DNA of 64,000 nucleotides from Paenibacillus oleatilyticus (GCF_018998565.1 NZ_JAHNZO010000008.1:186001-250000); one strand, 5' to 3'; counted from the first letter of the stretch, positions 17,742 through 27,528 are shown. Program-made: numbers and translations. The notes: generated by a model from the sequence alone, not told the origin.

Positions 17742-19412
17742 ATGGTTCTCACCATGGAAGCTGTAAACCCTATTCTTAGAGACTCCGTTACACTTGCTGA
17801 TTTTTTGGAAACGACGAAGGAGCTCGAGCTCACAACAGCGGAGCGGCGGACAATCGTAGATCAGGCACTGATCATGATTGACTCTGTTTACGTTCATTTG
17901 CCGCTAAAGAAAGCCATGTATGCAATTAATCCCGTACAAAGGCTGAAGATTCTAAAGCGCCAAATCAATATCCTATCGGATCGCGAGTTCCACAGTGAAA
18001 TGCTGCACATTTTCAAGGAAATGAGGGATCTTCACACCAATTATATTTTACCTGCTCCATATAAGCAGCATACTGTTTTTCTGCCGTTCCTGATGGAGGA
18101 GTACTACGATGATACGAAGAAACGCCATTACATCGTTACGAGGGTGATCCCCGGCTTCCATCACGATACTTTCAAACCAGGTGTCGAAATTACGGACTGG
18201 AACGGGGTTCCCATTGACCTGGCGGTGGCCATGAATGCCGACCGAGAAGCAGGCAGCAACAAAGCAGCTCGGCACGTAAGAGGATTAGACGCAATGACTG
18301 TACGTCCAATGGCTTTCTCATTGCCGCCAGCCGAGCAGTGGATCATAGTAGGCTACACCAGCAATAACCAGCATTACACCATACAGCTATCATGGCAAGT
18401 GCAACAGTTCCCTTCATTCAACGAAATGGCAAACTCTGCTGTAGACGAGGAATTTGCAACTGATAAAGGGCTGGATCTTAACATGGAGCTTACCAACACA
18501 GCCAGAAAGGTCCTATTCTCCCGAGACGCTAAAGAAAGCAGCGAACAATCACCCGATCCCAGGTCCGCTGCCACCCCAACCATTATGGGAGATGAAGATC
18601 TCTTAAGACGCAAAAGCCTATATCCGGGTACCTTTCAATTTCGGCCCGTAGACACTCCTCAAGGTCAAATCGGTTACCTGCGTATACGCACCTTTAGCGG
18701 TCCGGAACCGAACGCCTTTGTCCAGGAGGTGATCCGGATAGCGGAGCTGCTGCCGCAAGGGGGATTAATTATAGACGTACGAGGGAATGGCGGCGGGATC
18801 ATCGTCAACGGTGAACGAATCCTGCAGCTCTTCAGTTCGAATCGAGTGGAAGCCGAACGGCTGCATTTTATTAACAACGAAGTAACCCTTGCTATTGCGA
18901 ATTCAGATACTTTTAACGGATTTGCCAAGCAATGGGTCAATTCCATAGACTTGTCTACGGTTACCGGTTCCATATATTCTCAAGGCTTCCCCATCGAATC
19001 CCCTGAGCTAACCAATAGTATTGGACGCCGTTATAATGGCAACGTTGTTGTCATAACAGATGCCCGCTGCTACAGTACGACAGACATCTTTGCTGCAGGC
19101 TTCCAAGACAATAAGATCGGCAAAATTCTAGGGGTAGATGATAATACTGGAGCAGGGGGGGCCAATGTATTTACTCATGAGACATTACGATATGTACTAC
19201 AGGGACCGGATTCTCCCTTCCGGGAGCTGCCTCGCGGAACAGCTATGCGAGTTGCCATCCGTCAGACTACACGCGTCGGTGACAAAGCCGGTCTGCCTGT
19301 CGAGGACCTTGGGATACAACCCGATGCGATTCATCGCATGACTCGAGATGATGTCCTCTACGACAACCGTGACCTTATTGCAGCCGCAGCTGCACTGCTT
19401 ATGCAGCCTTAG
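17742..19412 (+). CDS. S41 family peptidase without signal peptide
   Basis: This 556-residue protein belongs to the C-terminal processing (tail-specific) peptidase group. A core segment reads GYLRIRTFSGPEPNAFVQEV, followed by GGLIIDVRGNGGG. The presumed nucleophile Ser lies in ARCYSTTDIFAAGFQDN, with IGKILG after it. An N-terminal helical part (about 1-110) precedes a divergent PDZ-like region (VIPGFHHDTFKPGVEITDWN). No signal peptide or membrane segment is visible, unlike CtpA/CtpB. The ATG at 17742 is preceded by AAGGAGG with ideal spacing. It is paired with the S8 protease upstream, and a hairpin follows at 19432-19461. Confidence 0.8.
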   Translation: MVLTMEAVNPILRDSVTLADFLETTKELELTTAERRTIVDQALIMIDSVYVHLPLKKAMYAINPVQRLKILKRQINILSDREFHSEMLHIFKEMRDLHTNYILPAPYKQHTVFLPFLMEEYYDDTKKRHYIVTRVIPGFHHDTFKPGVEITDWNGVPIDLAVAMNADREAGSNKAARHVRGLDAMTVRPMAFSLPPAEQWIIVGYTSNNQHYTIQLSWQVQQFPSFNEMANSAVDEEFATDKGLDLNMELTNTARKVLFSRDAKESSEQSPDPRSAATPTIMGDEDLLRRKSLYPGTFQFRPVDTPQGQIGYLRIRTFSGPEPNAFVQEVIRIAELLPQGGLIIDVRGNGGGIIVNGERILQLFSSNRVEAERLHFINNEVTLAIANSDTFNGFAKQWVNSIDLSTVTGSIYSQGFPIESPELTNSIGRRYNGNVVVITDARCYSTTDIFAAGFQDNKIGKILGVDDNTGAGGANVFTHETLRYVLQGPDSPFRELPRGTAMRVAIRQTTRVGDKAGLPVEDLGIQPDAIHRMTRDDVLYDNRDLIAAAAALLMQP

Positions 19413-19431
19413 GGCGAAGAACCAGGACGCT

Positions 19432-19461
19432 AAAGAAACCCGTATAAATTCGGGTGTCTTT
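19432..19461 (+). terminator. Hairpin after the S41 peptidase
   Basis: AAAGAAACCCG pairs with CGGGTGTCTTT, with one mismatch and a short A/T loop. It may be a terminator or an attenuator before the small ORF at 19507. Confidence 0.5.
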
Positions 19462-19506
19462 CGACATACTACCTCCACATGAAGACCAAGAAGAGGAGGG
19501 ATAGAC

Positions 19507-19659
19507 TTGAGAGAGTCGAAGGGCGAGACAAACACGGACCGGATGGTGGGAGCTCGTTATACAGAAACCGATGAGTTGGGACATGAACGGAATGAAGTAG
19601 CCAAGGCGGAGAAGCAGGCAGCCTCCCAGGAAACAGCCGGTGTACAGGACCCAAGATAG
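19507..19659 (+). CDS. Small hydrophilic protein, 50 residues, unknown
   Basis: A TTG-started ORF sits seven bases after a strong ribosome binding site (GAGGAGG, 19494-19500). The product (MRESKGETNTDRMVGARYTE...) is rich in Glu, Lys, Thr and Gln, lacks hydrophobic segments and ends in VQDPR. It resembles the short, disordered, charged proteins common in spore-forming bacilli, but I do not recognise a family. A clean terminator follows at 19718-19748. The good initiation site and terminator argue that it is real. Confidence 0.5.
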   Translation: MRESKGETNTDRMVGARYTETDELGHERNEVAKAEKQAASQETAGVQDPR

Positions 19660-19717
19660 TAAGCAAGCTGATCATCCCACAATCCAGCTATACCGAACAA
19701 AACTAATCATCGAGAAG

Positions 19718-19748
19718 AAGACGCCGGGGAAGATGCCGGCGTCTTTCA
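19718..19748 (+). terminator. Rho-independent terminator
   Basis: AAGACGCCGG pairs with CCGGCGTCTT around an eight-base loop, followed by TTC. Confidence 0.8.
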
Positions 19749-19766
19749 TTTTGAACCCTAGTATGA

Positions 19767-20030
19767 GAATGCTCTACAGACACAACCGGCTACCGTTTAG
19801 ATTTTTGGGATTTTTCCTATAAACACAAGTATTTTGTTAGATGGACCATTATTTTAAATGATACTCATGAAAAGATAGGAACTATTGAAATGTTTCATAG
19901 AAACGCTGAAGATGAATTTAACCATCACGGCGTTTTGAGAATGGATCTAAAGAGTAAGCACGAAGTTCAATCAATAATTAATGAGCTATTGGATTTTTAC
20001 GATGATTATTTCGTGAAATATAGATCGTGA
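19767..20030 (+). pseudogene. Possible GNAT-type acetyltransferase C-terminal fragment
   Basis: An open stretch of 87 codons without ATG, GTG or TTG in a sensible place ends in a stop at 20030. It contains KYFVRWTIILNDTHEKIGTI, then EMFHRNAEDEFNHHGVLRMD, which reads like the central beta strands of a RimJ/RimL-like acetyltransferase. The N-terminal half is absent and no ribosome binding site is present, so I treat it as a 5'-truncated relic. The family assignment is from memory of such sequences and is tentative. Confidence 0.4.
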
Positions 20031-20582
20031 TAACAAAGCCAATAGGAAAAATCTATAACATATAAATACGAACTAATTTGTATAGTTTGAAGGACAATGT
20101 TATACGAGTTTGTAATAAGTTGTTATTGGACAATAATTATTATGTAATCTTAAAGAACCGTCTAATCTTAATAACATATTCACAAAACCCGTATTTTGTA
20201 CATATGTTATTGAGTTGGATTAATCATGCTCACGATTCTCCATACACGCATCTGGCGCTTTGCGATATCGTGATTCGGGTGCGTTAAGTCCGGGCGTCCG
20301 CAAAACTTAGCAATCTTCATTGCGCTCTTCGATTGCTGATGAACGCGCCGCTTCATCGTGGCGCCGTTGATTTCCCGGTAATGGTATACTTTGTTTGTCA
20401 GTTCCTTCGTTCCACAAACAGGTCTGGGTCACTCTGCCAATAATTCGAGGGACAATCCAGAAATTTGGGTTTTTAATTTTTCGCCGCAGAATCTTTTTCT
20501 CCAGCATCATATCACCTAAAAAGTAAATGTATATTACCATACTTCCCTTGCCAGGTATCACAATATATGTATGGACAAAAAG
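20031..20582. other. Non-coding stretch
   Basis: I see no supported gene. The 13-bp sequence shared with 4374-4399 occurs at 20135-20147. A minus-strand frame around 20307-20500 (KNPNFWIVPRIIGRV) could be the remains of an enzyme but I cannot name it. Confidence 0.4.
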
Positions 20583-20611
20583 AAAAAGGCCGCAAAAGCG
20601 CGACCTTTTTT
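20583..20611 (-). terminator. Terminator for the minus-strand GH32 gene
   Basis: On the minus strand AAAAAGGTCGCGC pairs with GCGGCCTTTTT and is followed by TCTTTTTG. It lies within the truncated last repeat of the GH32 gene, so the end of the gene appears to have been cut back into a terminator. Confidence 0.65.
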
Positions 20612-20851
20612 GATGTCGTTTCCGCCGCCGACCAGAAAGTCGATCCAACCGCTTCCGTCCATTGTGAATGTCGTCGACTTCATCACGCCGACCGGGGCAT
20701 CTCCGCCGCCTTCAGAACCCCACATGTGATACGTCCCATTATGGTTGAACGGTCCTCCCCAGTCCCAATCGTTGTCAGGGGTCACATCGTCGTTGCCGAA
20801 CGCCGTTCCGCTCAAGACCGTCCTGCCCGATAAAGCGCCAGTTTCGAAGTC
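20591..20851 (-). pseudogene. Frameshifted, truncated fourth carbohydrate-binding repeat of the GH32 gene
   Basis: Past the frameshift at about 20851 the other frame continues the GH32 protein as DFETGALSGRTVLSGTAFGN, then DWDWGGPFNHNGTYHMWGSE and DFLVGGGND, a fourth copy of its repeated domain. In the intact copies GGGND is followed by about 60 more residues (YVALVRASDG... to the DDFHV ending). Here the sequence passes straight into the terminator hairpin. So this copy is both out of frame and missing its second half. Confidence 0.75.
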
Positions 20852-23800
20852 GGGTTGACGATATTGTTCGTCGACGGCTCTTGCGTCGGGACGTGAAAAT
20901 CGTCGACGTTGATATGGCCCCATGCGCCCTTCGCGTTATCGACGATTTTGATGTAACACTGAGTGCCAATATAGTCGGATGCGTCCCAATTCACCCGGCT
21001 GTACGCCTCGCGGTCGCCGCCGGTCGCTTTGAACAGCTCCTTCCCGTCCGATGCGCGGACCAGCGCGACATACAGATCGTAGTAATTGTTGCCTCCCCCG
21101 ATCAGAAAATCGATTTGTCCGTTGCCTCCGAGAATGGATGTTTGCGAACGCATCACGCCTATATGAGAGTCGTCAGTATTTTTCGCGCCCCAGAAATGGC
21201 TGGCGCCGTGTTGGTTGAACGGTCCTCCCCAGCCCCAGTCCTTGTCCGTCGTCACGTTCAAATTACTGAAAGCGTCTCCGCTCAGGATGATCCAACCCGA
21301 TAAATTATCGTCGAAATCCGGATTAATCAGATTGCCGTGCACGGGCTCCGGGACAACCGTAATCTCGCTCGTGCCGGTAAAGCCTCCAATTCTCGAAGTC
21401 GCCGTAATGGTAGCTGTGCCGACCGATTTCCCAGTTACTTTGCCGTTTACGACCGTCGCTACGTTCGGATTGCTGGAGGTCCAGATCACATCTTTGTTGG
21501 TAGCGTTTGCAGGCGATACGGTTGGCGTCAACTGAACACTGGCGCCCATCGTCAACGGTTTGGCGGCCGGACTTATAGTAACGCTGGTCGGATTTACCGC
21601 CGTGTATGCCGAATTCATCGCCCACACTTGCAACGACTTCACGATTACCGTGTTCGAATTGGCATTCGCATAAAGCTGAATGCCTTTGGCATCGTTGCGA
21701 GTGGGGTACGCTCGAGTAGTCAGCGATTTTAAGCCGTTCAAATACGCTTCGATCATCGATCGGTCCACATAAATGCGTAGCTTGATGTTTTCAGTTTCGA
21801 TATCGACGCCGCCGCCTTGATACCATTTCTCAACGTCCGGGTTCCGGCTTCCTTTTGTTCGGTCAACCCAGAATTCAGTCGAGCTCTTCTTATAGTACAC
21901 ATTGGTCTGTTCTTCCCCTCCCGGCGAGCGGCGCAGGCTCAAACCGACTTCATTCGCCGTTCCCGGATCGATCTCCGCAACGATTTCATACATATCGGAA
22001 TGAATGCCGGACAATACAGCATTGGCTGCTTCGAAGGTTGTGTCCGTCGTAATGTTGACGAGCTGAGTACCGCGAAGCGACTGCAGTTCCACGATTGGCT
22101 CTACGCCGAGTCTGCCGTCCGGCCGCAGGTGCACGTTCAGCGGCAGTCCGAAGTTATGCGCATACCCTGCGTCGGAGTCCATAGTAGCCGTTCGTCTGCC
22201 TTGTGCAATGCTGTAAATGACGGTTCGTCCGTCCGGCGTCAAGCCGGCGGCCGGCCCTGTGAAATGTTCGCCGACGTCGAGCAATTGCGGCACCTCGTTA
22301 TCCGGTGTAAACCGCGCCGTCGTCGGGTCCCATGTGCCGATCCAGTAATACGTATATCGGGATTGATATTCGGAGCTCGACATTTTGGCCGGATTGATTA
22401 TGAAGATGTATTTGCCGCTTGTACCGAGCGGCCGCAAATTCGGTAGCTCCCATACCCGTCCGGTTTGGGGATACGTCGCATAGTTGCCGACATACAGCGG
22501 ACCGCGATACGTCCAACCGTTTTCCAGCGTCGGATCCGTCGTCGAATACACCAAGGCGGTACCGCCGACGTCGTTTCCTTGAGAATCCTGTATGCCGGAG
22601 GTAACCAGCATAAACCATGTGCTGCCGTCCTTGAACACGAACGGATCGCGGAATTCGCCCATGATGCCTTGTCCCGGCTGCTGATCAACGATAACACGCG
22701 GACTTTTCGTCCAGCGATTAAGGTCGTTGTCGCCATCTTGCGGATAGGTGCTGCGCGCTATGTTAATGCGTTGATTCGGGGTTTCCCGCGTGTCACCGGC
22801 CGTGTAGAAAATAACTGGTACACCGTTACTGTCGAGTACGGAGCCGCCTGCCCATGCGCCATCGGGATCGACGGTGTTTTTTTCTGGGAAGACCGCATCT
22901 TGCGCGTCCCGCCAATGCACCATATCGGTGCTGACCAGATGGCCCCAACGGATATGATCCCAGTACGGCCCTCTCGGATTGCTTTGGTAAAAAACGTGGT
23001 ATTGGCCGTTGAAATAAATCGGGCCGCCGGGCTCGTTCTGCCAGGACAAAGGGGGTTCGGCGTGATATTGCGGCCGCTGGGAATCGTTCGCCAACACGCT
23101 GCGGTCGATGCGATTATCGGCCGTCGGCAAATTGCCACCCAATGCGCTTATGTACGAGTGATAAGCGCTTTGAATGTCAGTGGCCGGAAGAGCTTGATTG
23201 CGGATTTTCACCTCGTCAATGAGCCCGCTGAACGCGTTCAAACCGAATCCGTACAGCCAGAAGCTTTGATTATTTTTACCGATGAGAAGATCCGTACCGC
23301 TTGCCAGAATAGGCTCGCCTGCGGGAAAATTCGCCGCTGCCACCTGCTGCCCGTTGAGATACAAAGCCGCCTGCCCCGTATCGCTGCTGTAAGTAGCGGC
23401 CACGTAGGACCACTCATCGAGCGGAAGCTGCTTATCCGACATCATTTCCCGCCAGTCGGTGCCCGTCCCGAATTGGAATCCCCATGTCCCGTGTCGATAG
23501 TTTCCGAGTATGAACCCTTCTTTGGCTTCCCGGTTATGCTGATTCACGATTGCCGATAATCGCCCTTCGGCGCCGGATTCGAAGTTGCGCGGCGCCACCC
23601 ACGCTTCGACCGTTATTGCCTTGGTTGGAGTCGGAAACTTGTCGGCAGTATGAGTGACAGACGTCGAATAACCATCGAACAACAGAGCTCCGCCGCTGAT
23701 ACCGTCGCTTTTCCAAAGCGGATCTTGCGCAGGCTGGTAAATGCCGGTATTAAGATGATATGATATCGGATCGGCATTTTCCGATATCGACTCCTTCGTC

Positions 23801-24924
23801 GTCTTTCCCGTACCTTCATTCAGATGCCACTGTCCGACCAAGCCGCCTGCATAAACCGAGTTGTACACGTGAAAATCATCGGCATTGATATGTCCCCAAC
23901 CACCGATGGCGTTATCGACGATTTTAATGTACAAATCTTGACCGAGATAGGCCGAAGCATCCCAGAATACGCGTTGGTAAGCCTCGGAATTGCGCCCCGT
24001 TTCTTTAAACAGCTCGGCGCCGTCCGACGCTCGTACAAGAGCGACATACAAATTGTTCAAGTCCCGGCCACCGCCCACGAGGAAGTCAATTCCGCCATTG
24101 CCGCCCAATGTAAATGTTTCAGACTTTAGTACCCCGACCACGCTATCGCCGCCAGCCTTAAATCCCCACAGATGATAAGTTTCGTTCTGATTGAAGGTGC
24201 CTCCATCGCTGAAATAATCATCGTGCACCAGGCTGCTCGGGGCAAACGCATCACCGCTTAGGCTGGTCCATCCCTTAATCTCGCCCGGTACGAGATCCGT
24301 CAGCTCAAAATCCGGATTATACAACGCCGGCTGCACATGTCCGTGCAGCGAAGGCGTCTGCGGGACATGAAAGTCGTCGGCATTGATATGACCTGTTTTG
24401 GAAGCATCGACGATCTTGATTTTGACTACCGCACCGACATAACCAGACGCATCCCAATTCACGCGGGAGTAAGCATCGGTGTTGCTGCCGGTCGCTTTCA
24501 TCAGCTCGACCCCGTCGGAATCTCTAACGAGAGCGACATATAAATGGTTCGGATCATTGTTACCGCCAATCAGAAAATCGACCGCGCCGTCACCTCCAAG
24601 GGTAAAAGTCTCGGACTGTAAAACGCCGACTTTCGAATCGTCACCTCGCCCGGACCTGATGTGCCAAAAATTATGTTGATGAAAGGCTTGTTTGTTCCAG
24701 TAGTTCGAATCTGAGGCAACAGCAGCGTTGTTGCTAAACGCGGTTCCGTTGACAACGGTCCAGCCCGTCAAATCCCCTGTCTCGAAACTTGGATTGGCAA
24801 TGGTGTTAGTATAAGCAAGAACCGCCGGAAGCGGGGAGTAAAGCTGTATCCCCGCTATAAGCAGTCCGAGGCCTATGTCTCTCATTCTTGCCAGATTGCG
24901 AAAGAGTGCGCGTCTCTTCTTCAT
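20812..24924 (-). CDS. Secreted multi-domain GH32 enzyme, cyclofructan/fructan transferase-like
   Basis: This 1,370-residue exported protein acts on fructans outside the cell. In order it has a signal peptide (1-38), two copies of a ~150-residue repeat (about 42-188 and 202-354, each ending GHINADDFHV), and a LamG-like domain (359-598). The GH32 catalytic domain with its beta-sandwich follows (614-1103), then a BIG2 domain (1110-1190) and a third repeat (1199-1346). The GH32 aspartate motif reads WQNEPGG (Glu for the usual Asp), while RDPF and WELP are kept. A one-base deletion near 20851 shifts the frame in a fourth repeat. The size and NEP motif recall cycloinulo-oligosaccharide fructanotransferases. 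The ATG at 24924 has AAGGAG at proper spacing. Confidence 0.8.
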   Translation of the reverse strand: MKKRRALFRNLARMRDIGLGLLIAGIQLYSPLPAVLAYTNTIANPSFETGDLTGWTVVNGTAFSNNAAVASDSNYWNKQAFHQHNFWHIRSGRGDDSKVGVLQSETFTLGGDGAVDFLIGGNNDPNHLYVALVRDSDGVELMKATGSNTDAYSRVNWDASGYVGAVVKIKIVDASKTGHINADDFHVPQTPSLHGHVQPALYNPDFELTDLVPGEIKGWTSLSGDAFAPSSLVHDDYFSDGGTFNQNETYHLWGFKAGGDSVVGVLKSETFTLGGNGGIDFLVGGGRDLNNLYVALVRASDGAELFKETGRNSEAYQRVFWDASAYLGQDLYIKIVDNAIGGWGHINADDFHVYNSVYAGGLVGQWHLNEGTGKTTKESISENADPISYHLNTGIYQPAQDPLWKSDGISGGALLFDGYSTSVTHTADKFPTPTKAITVEAWVAPRNFESGAEGRLSAIVNQHNREAKEGFILGNYRHGTWGFQFGTGTDWREMMSDKQLPLDEWSYVAATYSSDTGQAALYLNGQQVAAANFPAGEPILASGTDLLIGKNNQSFWLYGFGLNAFSGLIDEVKIRNQALPATDIQSAYHSYISALGGNLPTADNRIDRSVLANDSQRPQYHAEPPLSWQNEPGGPIYFNGQYHVFYQSNPRGPYWDHIRWGHLVSTDMVHWRDAQDAVFPEKNTVDPDGAWAGGSVLDSNGVPVIFYTAGDTRETPNQRINIARSTYPQDGDNDLNRWTKSPRVIVDQQPGQGIMGEFRDPFVFKDGSTWFMLVTSGIQDSQGNDVGGTALVYSTTDPTLENGWTYRGPLYVGNYATYPQTGRVWELPNLRPLGTSGKYIFIINPAKMSSSEYQSRYTYYWIGTWDPTTARFTPDNEVPQLLDVGEHFTGPAAGLTPDGRTVIYSIAQGRRTATMDSDAGYAHNFGLPLNVHLRPDGRLGVEPIVELQSLRGTQLVNITTDTTFEAANAVLSGIHSDMYEIVAEIDPGTANEVGLSLRRSPGGEEQTNVYYKKSSTEFWVDRTKGSRNPDVEKWYQGGGVDIETENIKLRIYVDRSMIEAYLNGLKSLTTRAYPTRNDAKGIQLYANANSNTVIVKSLQVWAMNSAYTAVNPTSVTISPAAKPLTMGASVQLTPTVSPANATNKDVIWTSSNPNVATVVNGKVTGKSVGTATITATSRIGGFTGTSEITVVPEPVHGNLINPDFDDNLSGWIILSGDAFSNLNVTTDKDWGWGGPFNQHGASHFWGAKNTDDSHIGVMRSQTSILGGNGQIDFLIGGGNNYYDLYVALVRASDGKELFKATGGDREAYSRVNWDASDYIGTQCYIKIVDNAKGAWGHINVDDFHVPTQEPSTNNIVNPTSKLALYRAGRS

Positions 24925-25083
24925 CGCCATTCTCCTTCATAATGTGAAATAACAAGCATCAAAAAAACATCCCGGCGCAGCAAGAACATGACTTCTTCCT
25001 AGGGAAAGGATTCGAATTTGTTTACAATTCATAAGCCGCTTTTTAAATCCTTCAAACGACCGCTTCCGCCAGCACCCGATTGG

Positions 25084-27528
25084 TCAATCGTATCCGGAAT
25101 CGAGCGCATAAACATCGGCATAAAGCAACGTTGCAAGTCCGCCTGAGGCGTACATTTCGATGCAAGTTGAACTGTCGGCGGGGAAGATCAGATCGGTCAT
25201 GACAAGCTCGCCGTCGTTCGCAAACACTTCAACGGAACAACGATCTATGAACAGACGAAGTTTGAGCTTCCGGCCTTCCGCATGCAGCGGAGCTTCGTGT
25301 CTGCATGGAAACAACGGGTGGAAATGTGTCTGTCCGGAACGCGTTCGATCAATGAACAGGCTGCCGGACTTCGCGTTATAGCCGATAATCGTCTCCTCCC
25401 GCTCGGAAGCAGCCAGCCTGATACCGATCTCGGTCTCGTCGCTCTGCCACTCGATAACCGCAACCAACTCGAATGCATCGCTGCTTGTTTGGGGCATGAG
25501 CACAACCTGCGCATTCGCTGCAATCGTTACTTTCTCGTACCTTTTAAGCGTATGACGCAGCCCGGTCAGTTCATTCACCGGCTCTTGAAGCAGCCGAACC
25601 CCTTCAGGCCGATTGTGCAGCGACAGCGAGCGCGGCAGCGTCATTGCGCTTCTCCACATCGAAGCAGGAGTCAGGTTCGCATACTTCCAATTGCTCATCC
25701 ATCCGATGAACAGGCGCCGCCCGTCTTGGACCGGCACATCGGACCACGTAACTCCCGCATAATTATCTCTACCATGATCCAGCCAGAGCACGGTATCCGG
25801 AGAATTGTCGTTATGAAAAGTCGAACCGTCGAAATATCCGATAAAGTACTGGGTTCGGGACCCCTCCTGCAGATCTTCCCGGTCCCCGATGCTGACGATA
25901 AGCACCCATTTCGTAAGCCCCTGCGTACCGGTTACAGGCAGCTCGAACAAATCCGGGCATTCCCATACTCCGTCGTGGGACCCTTCCCCTTCTCCCCCAA
26001 ATTCGCCGGTCAGGCGCCATTCCTTCAAATCGTCGGACGCATAAAAGCGCACGCGGTCCGCTGCGGTGGTGACCATTGTCCACTGCTGTTTTGCTTCATG
26101 CAAGAACACCTTCGGATCGCGAAAATCTTCAAGCAGCGCATCGGACAGCACCGGATTGCCGGCATACTTAATCCACGTTCTACCTTTGTCCGTGCTGTAC
26201 GCGAGACTTTGCCGCTGTCTTGGTTTGCCGGTCTCAGGATTCGTATCCGCATGCGTGAAGATCGCAACAAGCCCGTTTCCGCCACTGAAGAACCCCGTCG
26301 AATCGCGCCAATCCACCACCGCGCTGCCGGAAAATATCGCCCCGTGTTCGTCAGGCTCCAGCGCAATTGGCAGCTCCGCCCAATGGACTAAATCCGTGCT
26401 TACGGCGTGCCCCCAATGCATGGGCCCCCAAGTCGTCGCATCCGGATAATACTGATAGAACAAGTGATATTCCCCGTCAAAATACACCATTCCATTGGGA
26501 TCGTTCATCCACCCGAAGGCCGGCGTATAATGTAGTTTAGGACGATAAGACTCCCGATGCTTATCAGTCCCAAAGCAGTTCAGCAACTTATGAACGTCTT
26601 CCAGCGTCGGCAGCGCCGGAATCGCCCCTCTACGCATCGTCGTCAGTGCTCCCGCAGCATTAGCGAAACGTATTCGTTGGGACAACTCGCGCTCCTCAAG
26701 ACCCTTCAGCGTGGCACCCCGCTCAAGCAAACCGTGAATGAATGCACTCAGGAAAGCGTCTCCCGCCCCGGTAGTATCCATCACCTCTACAGGGAAGCCG
26801 CTTACAAGACCGGCGGCTTCGATCATGCGGTAGAAACAGCCTTTCTCCGCCAACGTCACAAGGATCAGCTTCAAGCCGTAATTCCGGTGCAGTTGCAGCG
26901 ATCCCGCGATCAAATCTTGCGTTCCGGTCAAGAATTCGAGCTCTTCCTGAGACATTTTCACGACATCGGCAACGGCAATGCCTTCGCAGATCATGCGCTT
27001 GGCACGTTCCTCATCGTCCCAGAGAGCTAGACGCACATTCGGATCGTATGTGACGAGTGCTCCGCTTGCTTTGGCTAACGCAGCCGACTTGAGTGTAGCG
27101 GTTGCCGACGGCTCATGCGTCAGCGATACCGAGCCGAAATGAAAAACCTTGCAGCCACTCACAACGGATAGATCAACTTCCCGCTCCTCAAGCAGCATAT
27201 CGGCGCCCGGCTTGCGGCAGAAGTCGAATCTGCGGTCCCCGTTCTCCTTCAGATGAACAAAGGCCAGCGTCGTATTCGCCTCCTCCGTCATCACGAGCGT
27301 ATCAGTCCTGATGCCAGCCTGCTGCAGCCATTCCTTCAGGAAGCACCCGAACGAATCATTCCCTACCTTACCGATAAAAGCGGTTCGCCTGCCCCACTTT
27401 GCGAGTGCGGACAACACATTGGCCGGTGCTCCGCCTGGGTTGCGCTCAAACAGCTCATTCCCGTTATCCGAATGTCCGGCCGGCGTAAAATCGATTAATA
27501 CCTCTCCGATTGCAGTCACATCGAGCAT
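25084..27528 (-). CDS. Fused PfkB fructokinase - GH32 beta-fructosidase
   Basis: One 814-residue chain joins two enzymes. Residues 1-315 are a PfkB-family sugar kinase (LDVTAIGEVLIDFTPAG at the start; anion hole and catalytic Asp in DTTGAGDAF, Asp257). Residues about 325-814 are a GH32 beta-fructosidase with WMNDPNG (nucleophile Asp343), RDPK and WECPDLF, plus the C-terminal beta-sandwich. There is no signal peptide, so both act in the cytoplasm, hydrolysing imported fructosides and phosphorylating the released fructose. The linker is short and the frame is unbroken. The start at 27528 follows GGTGGAAG and leaves 35 bp to the preceding gene. It is the last gene of operon A. The GH32 half resembles the separate GH32 at 46003-47481. 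Confidence 0.9.
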   Translation of the reverse strand: MLDVTAIGEVLIDFTPAGHSDNGNELFERNPGGAPANVLSALAKWGRRTAFIGKVGNDSFGCFLKEWLQQAGIRTDTLVMTEEANTTLAFVHLKENGDRRFDFCRKPGADMLLEEREVDLSVVSGCKVFHFGSVSLTHEPSATATLKSAALAKASGALVTYDPNVRLALWDDEERAKRMICEGIAVADVVKMSQEELEFLTGTQDLIAGSLQLHRNYGLKLILVTLAEKGCFYRMIEAAGLVSGFPVEVMDTTGAGDAFLSAFIHGLLERGATLKGLEERELSQRIRFANAAGALTTMRRGAIPALPTLEDVHKLLNCFGTDKHRESYRPKLHYTPAFGWMNDPNGMVYFDGEYHLFYQYYPDATTWGPMHWGHAVSTDLVHWAELPIALEPDEHGAIFSGSAVVDWRDSTGFFSGGNGLVAIFTHADTNPETGKPRQRQSLAYSTDKGRTWIKYAGNPVLSDALLEDFRDPKVFLHEAKQQWTMVTTAADRVRFYASDDLKEWRLTGEFGGEGEGSHDGVWECPDLFELPVTGTQGLTKWVLIVSIGDREDLQEGSRTQYFIGYFDGSTFHNDNSPDTVLWLDHGRDNYAGVTWSDVPVQDGRRLFIGWMSNWKYANLTPASMWRSAMTLPRSLSLHNRPEGVRLLQEPVNELTGLRHTLKRYEKVTIAANAQVVLMPQTSSDAFELVAVIEWQSDETEIGIRLAASEREETIIGYNAKSGSLFIDRTRSGQTHFHPLFPCRHEAPLHAEGRKLKLRLFIDRCSVEVFANDGELVMTDLIFPADSSTCIEMYASGGLATLLYADVYALDSGYD

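Noticed and set aside
20307..20648. Minus-strand ORF containing KNPNFWIVPRIIGRV
   Set aside because: It spans the end of the GH32 gene and its terminator. The inner part might be a relic of an enzyme but I cannot assign it.
22465..23559. A 364-codon plus-strand ORF opposite the secreted GH32 gene, with similar ones at 25282-26391 and 47538-48668
   Set aside because: These are long antisense frames produced by codon bias of the real minus-strand genes; none has a ribosome binding site or known motif.
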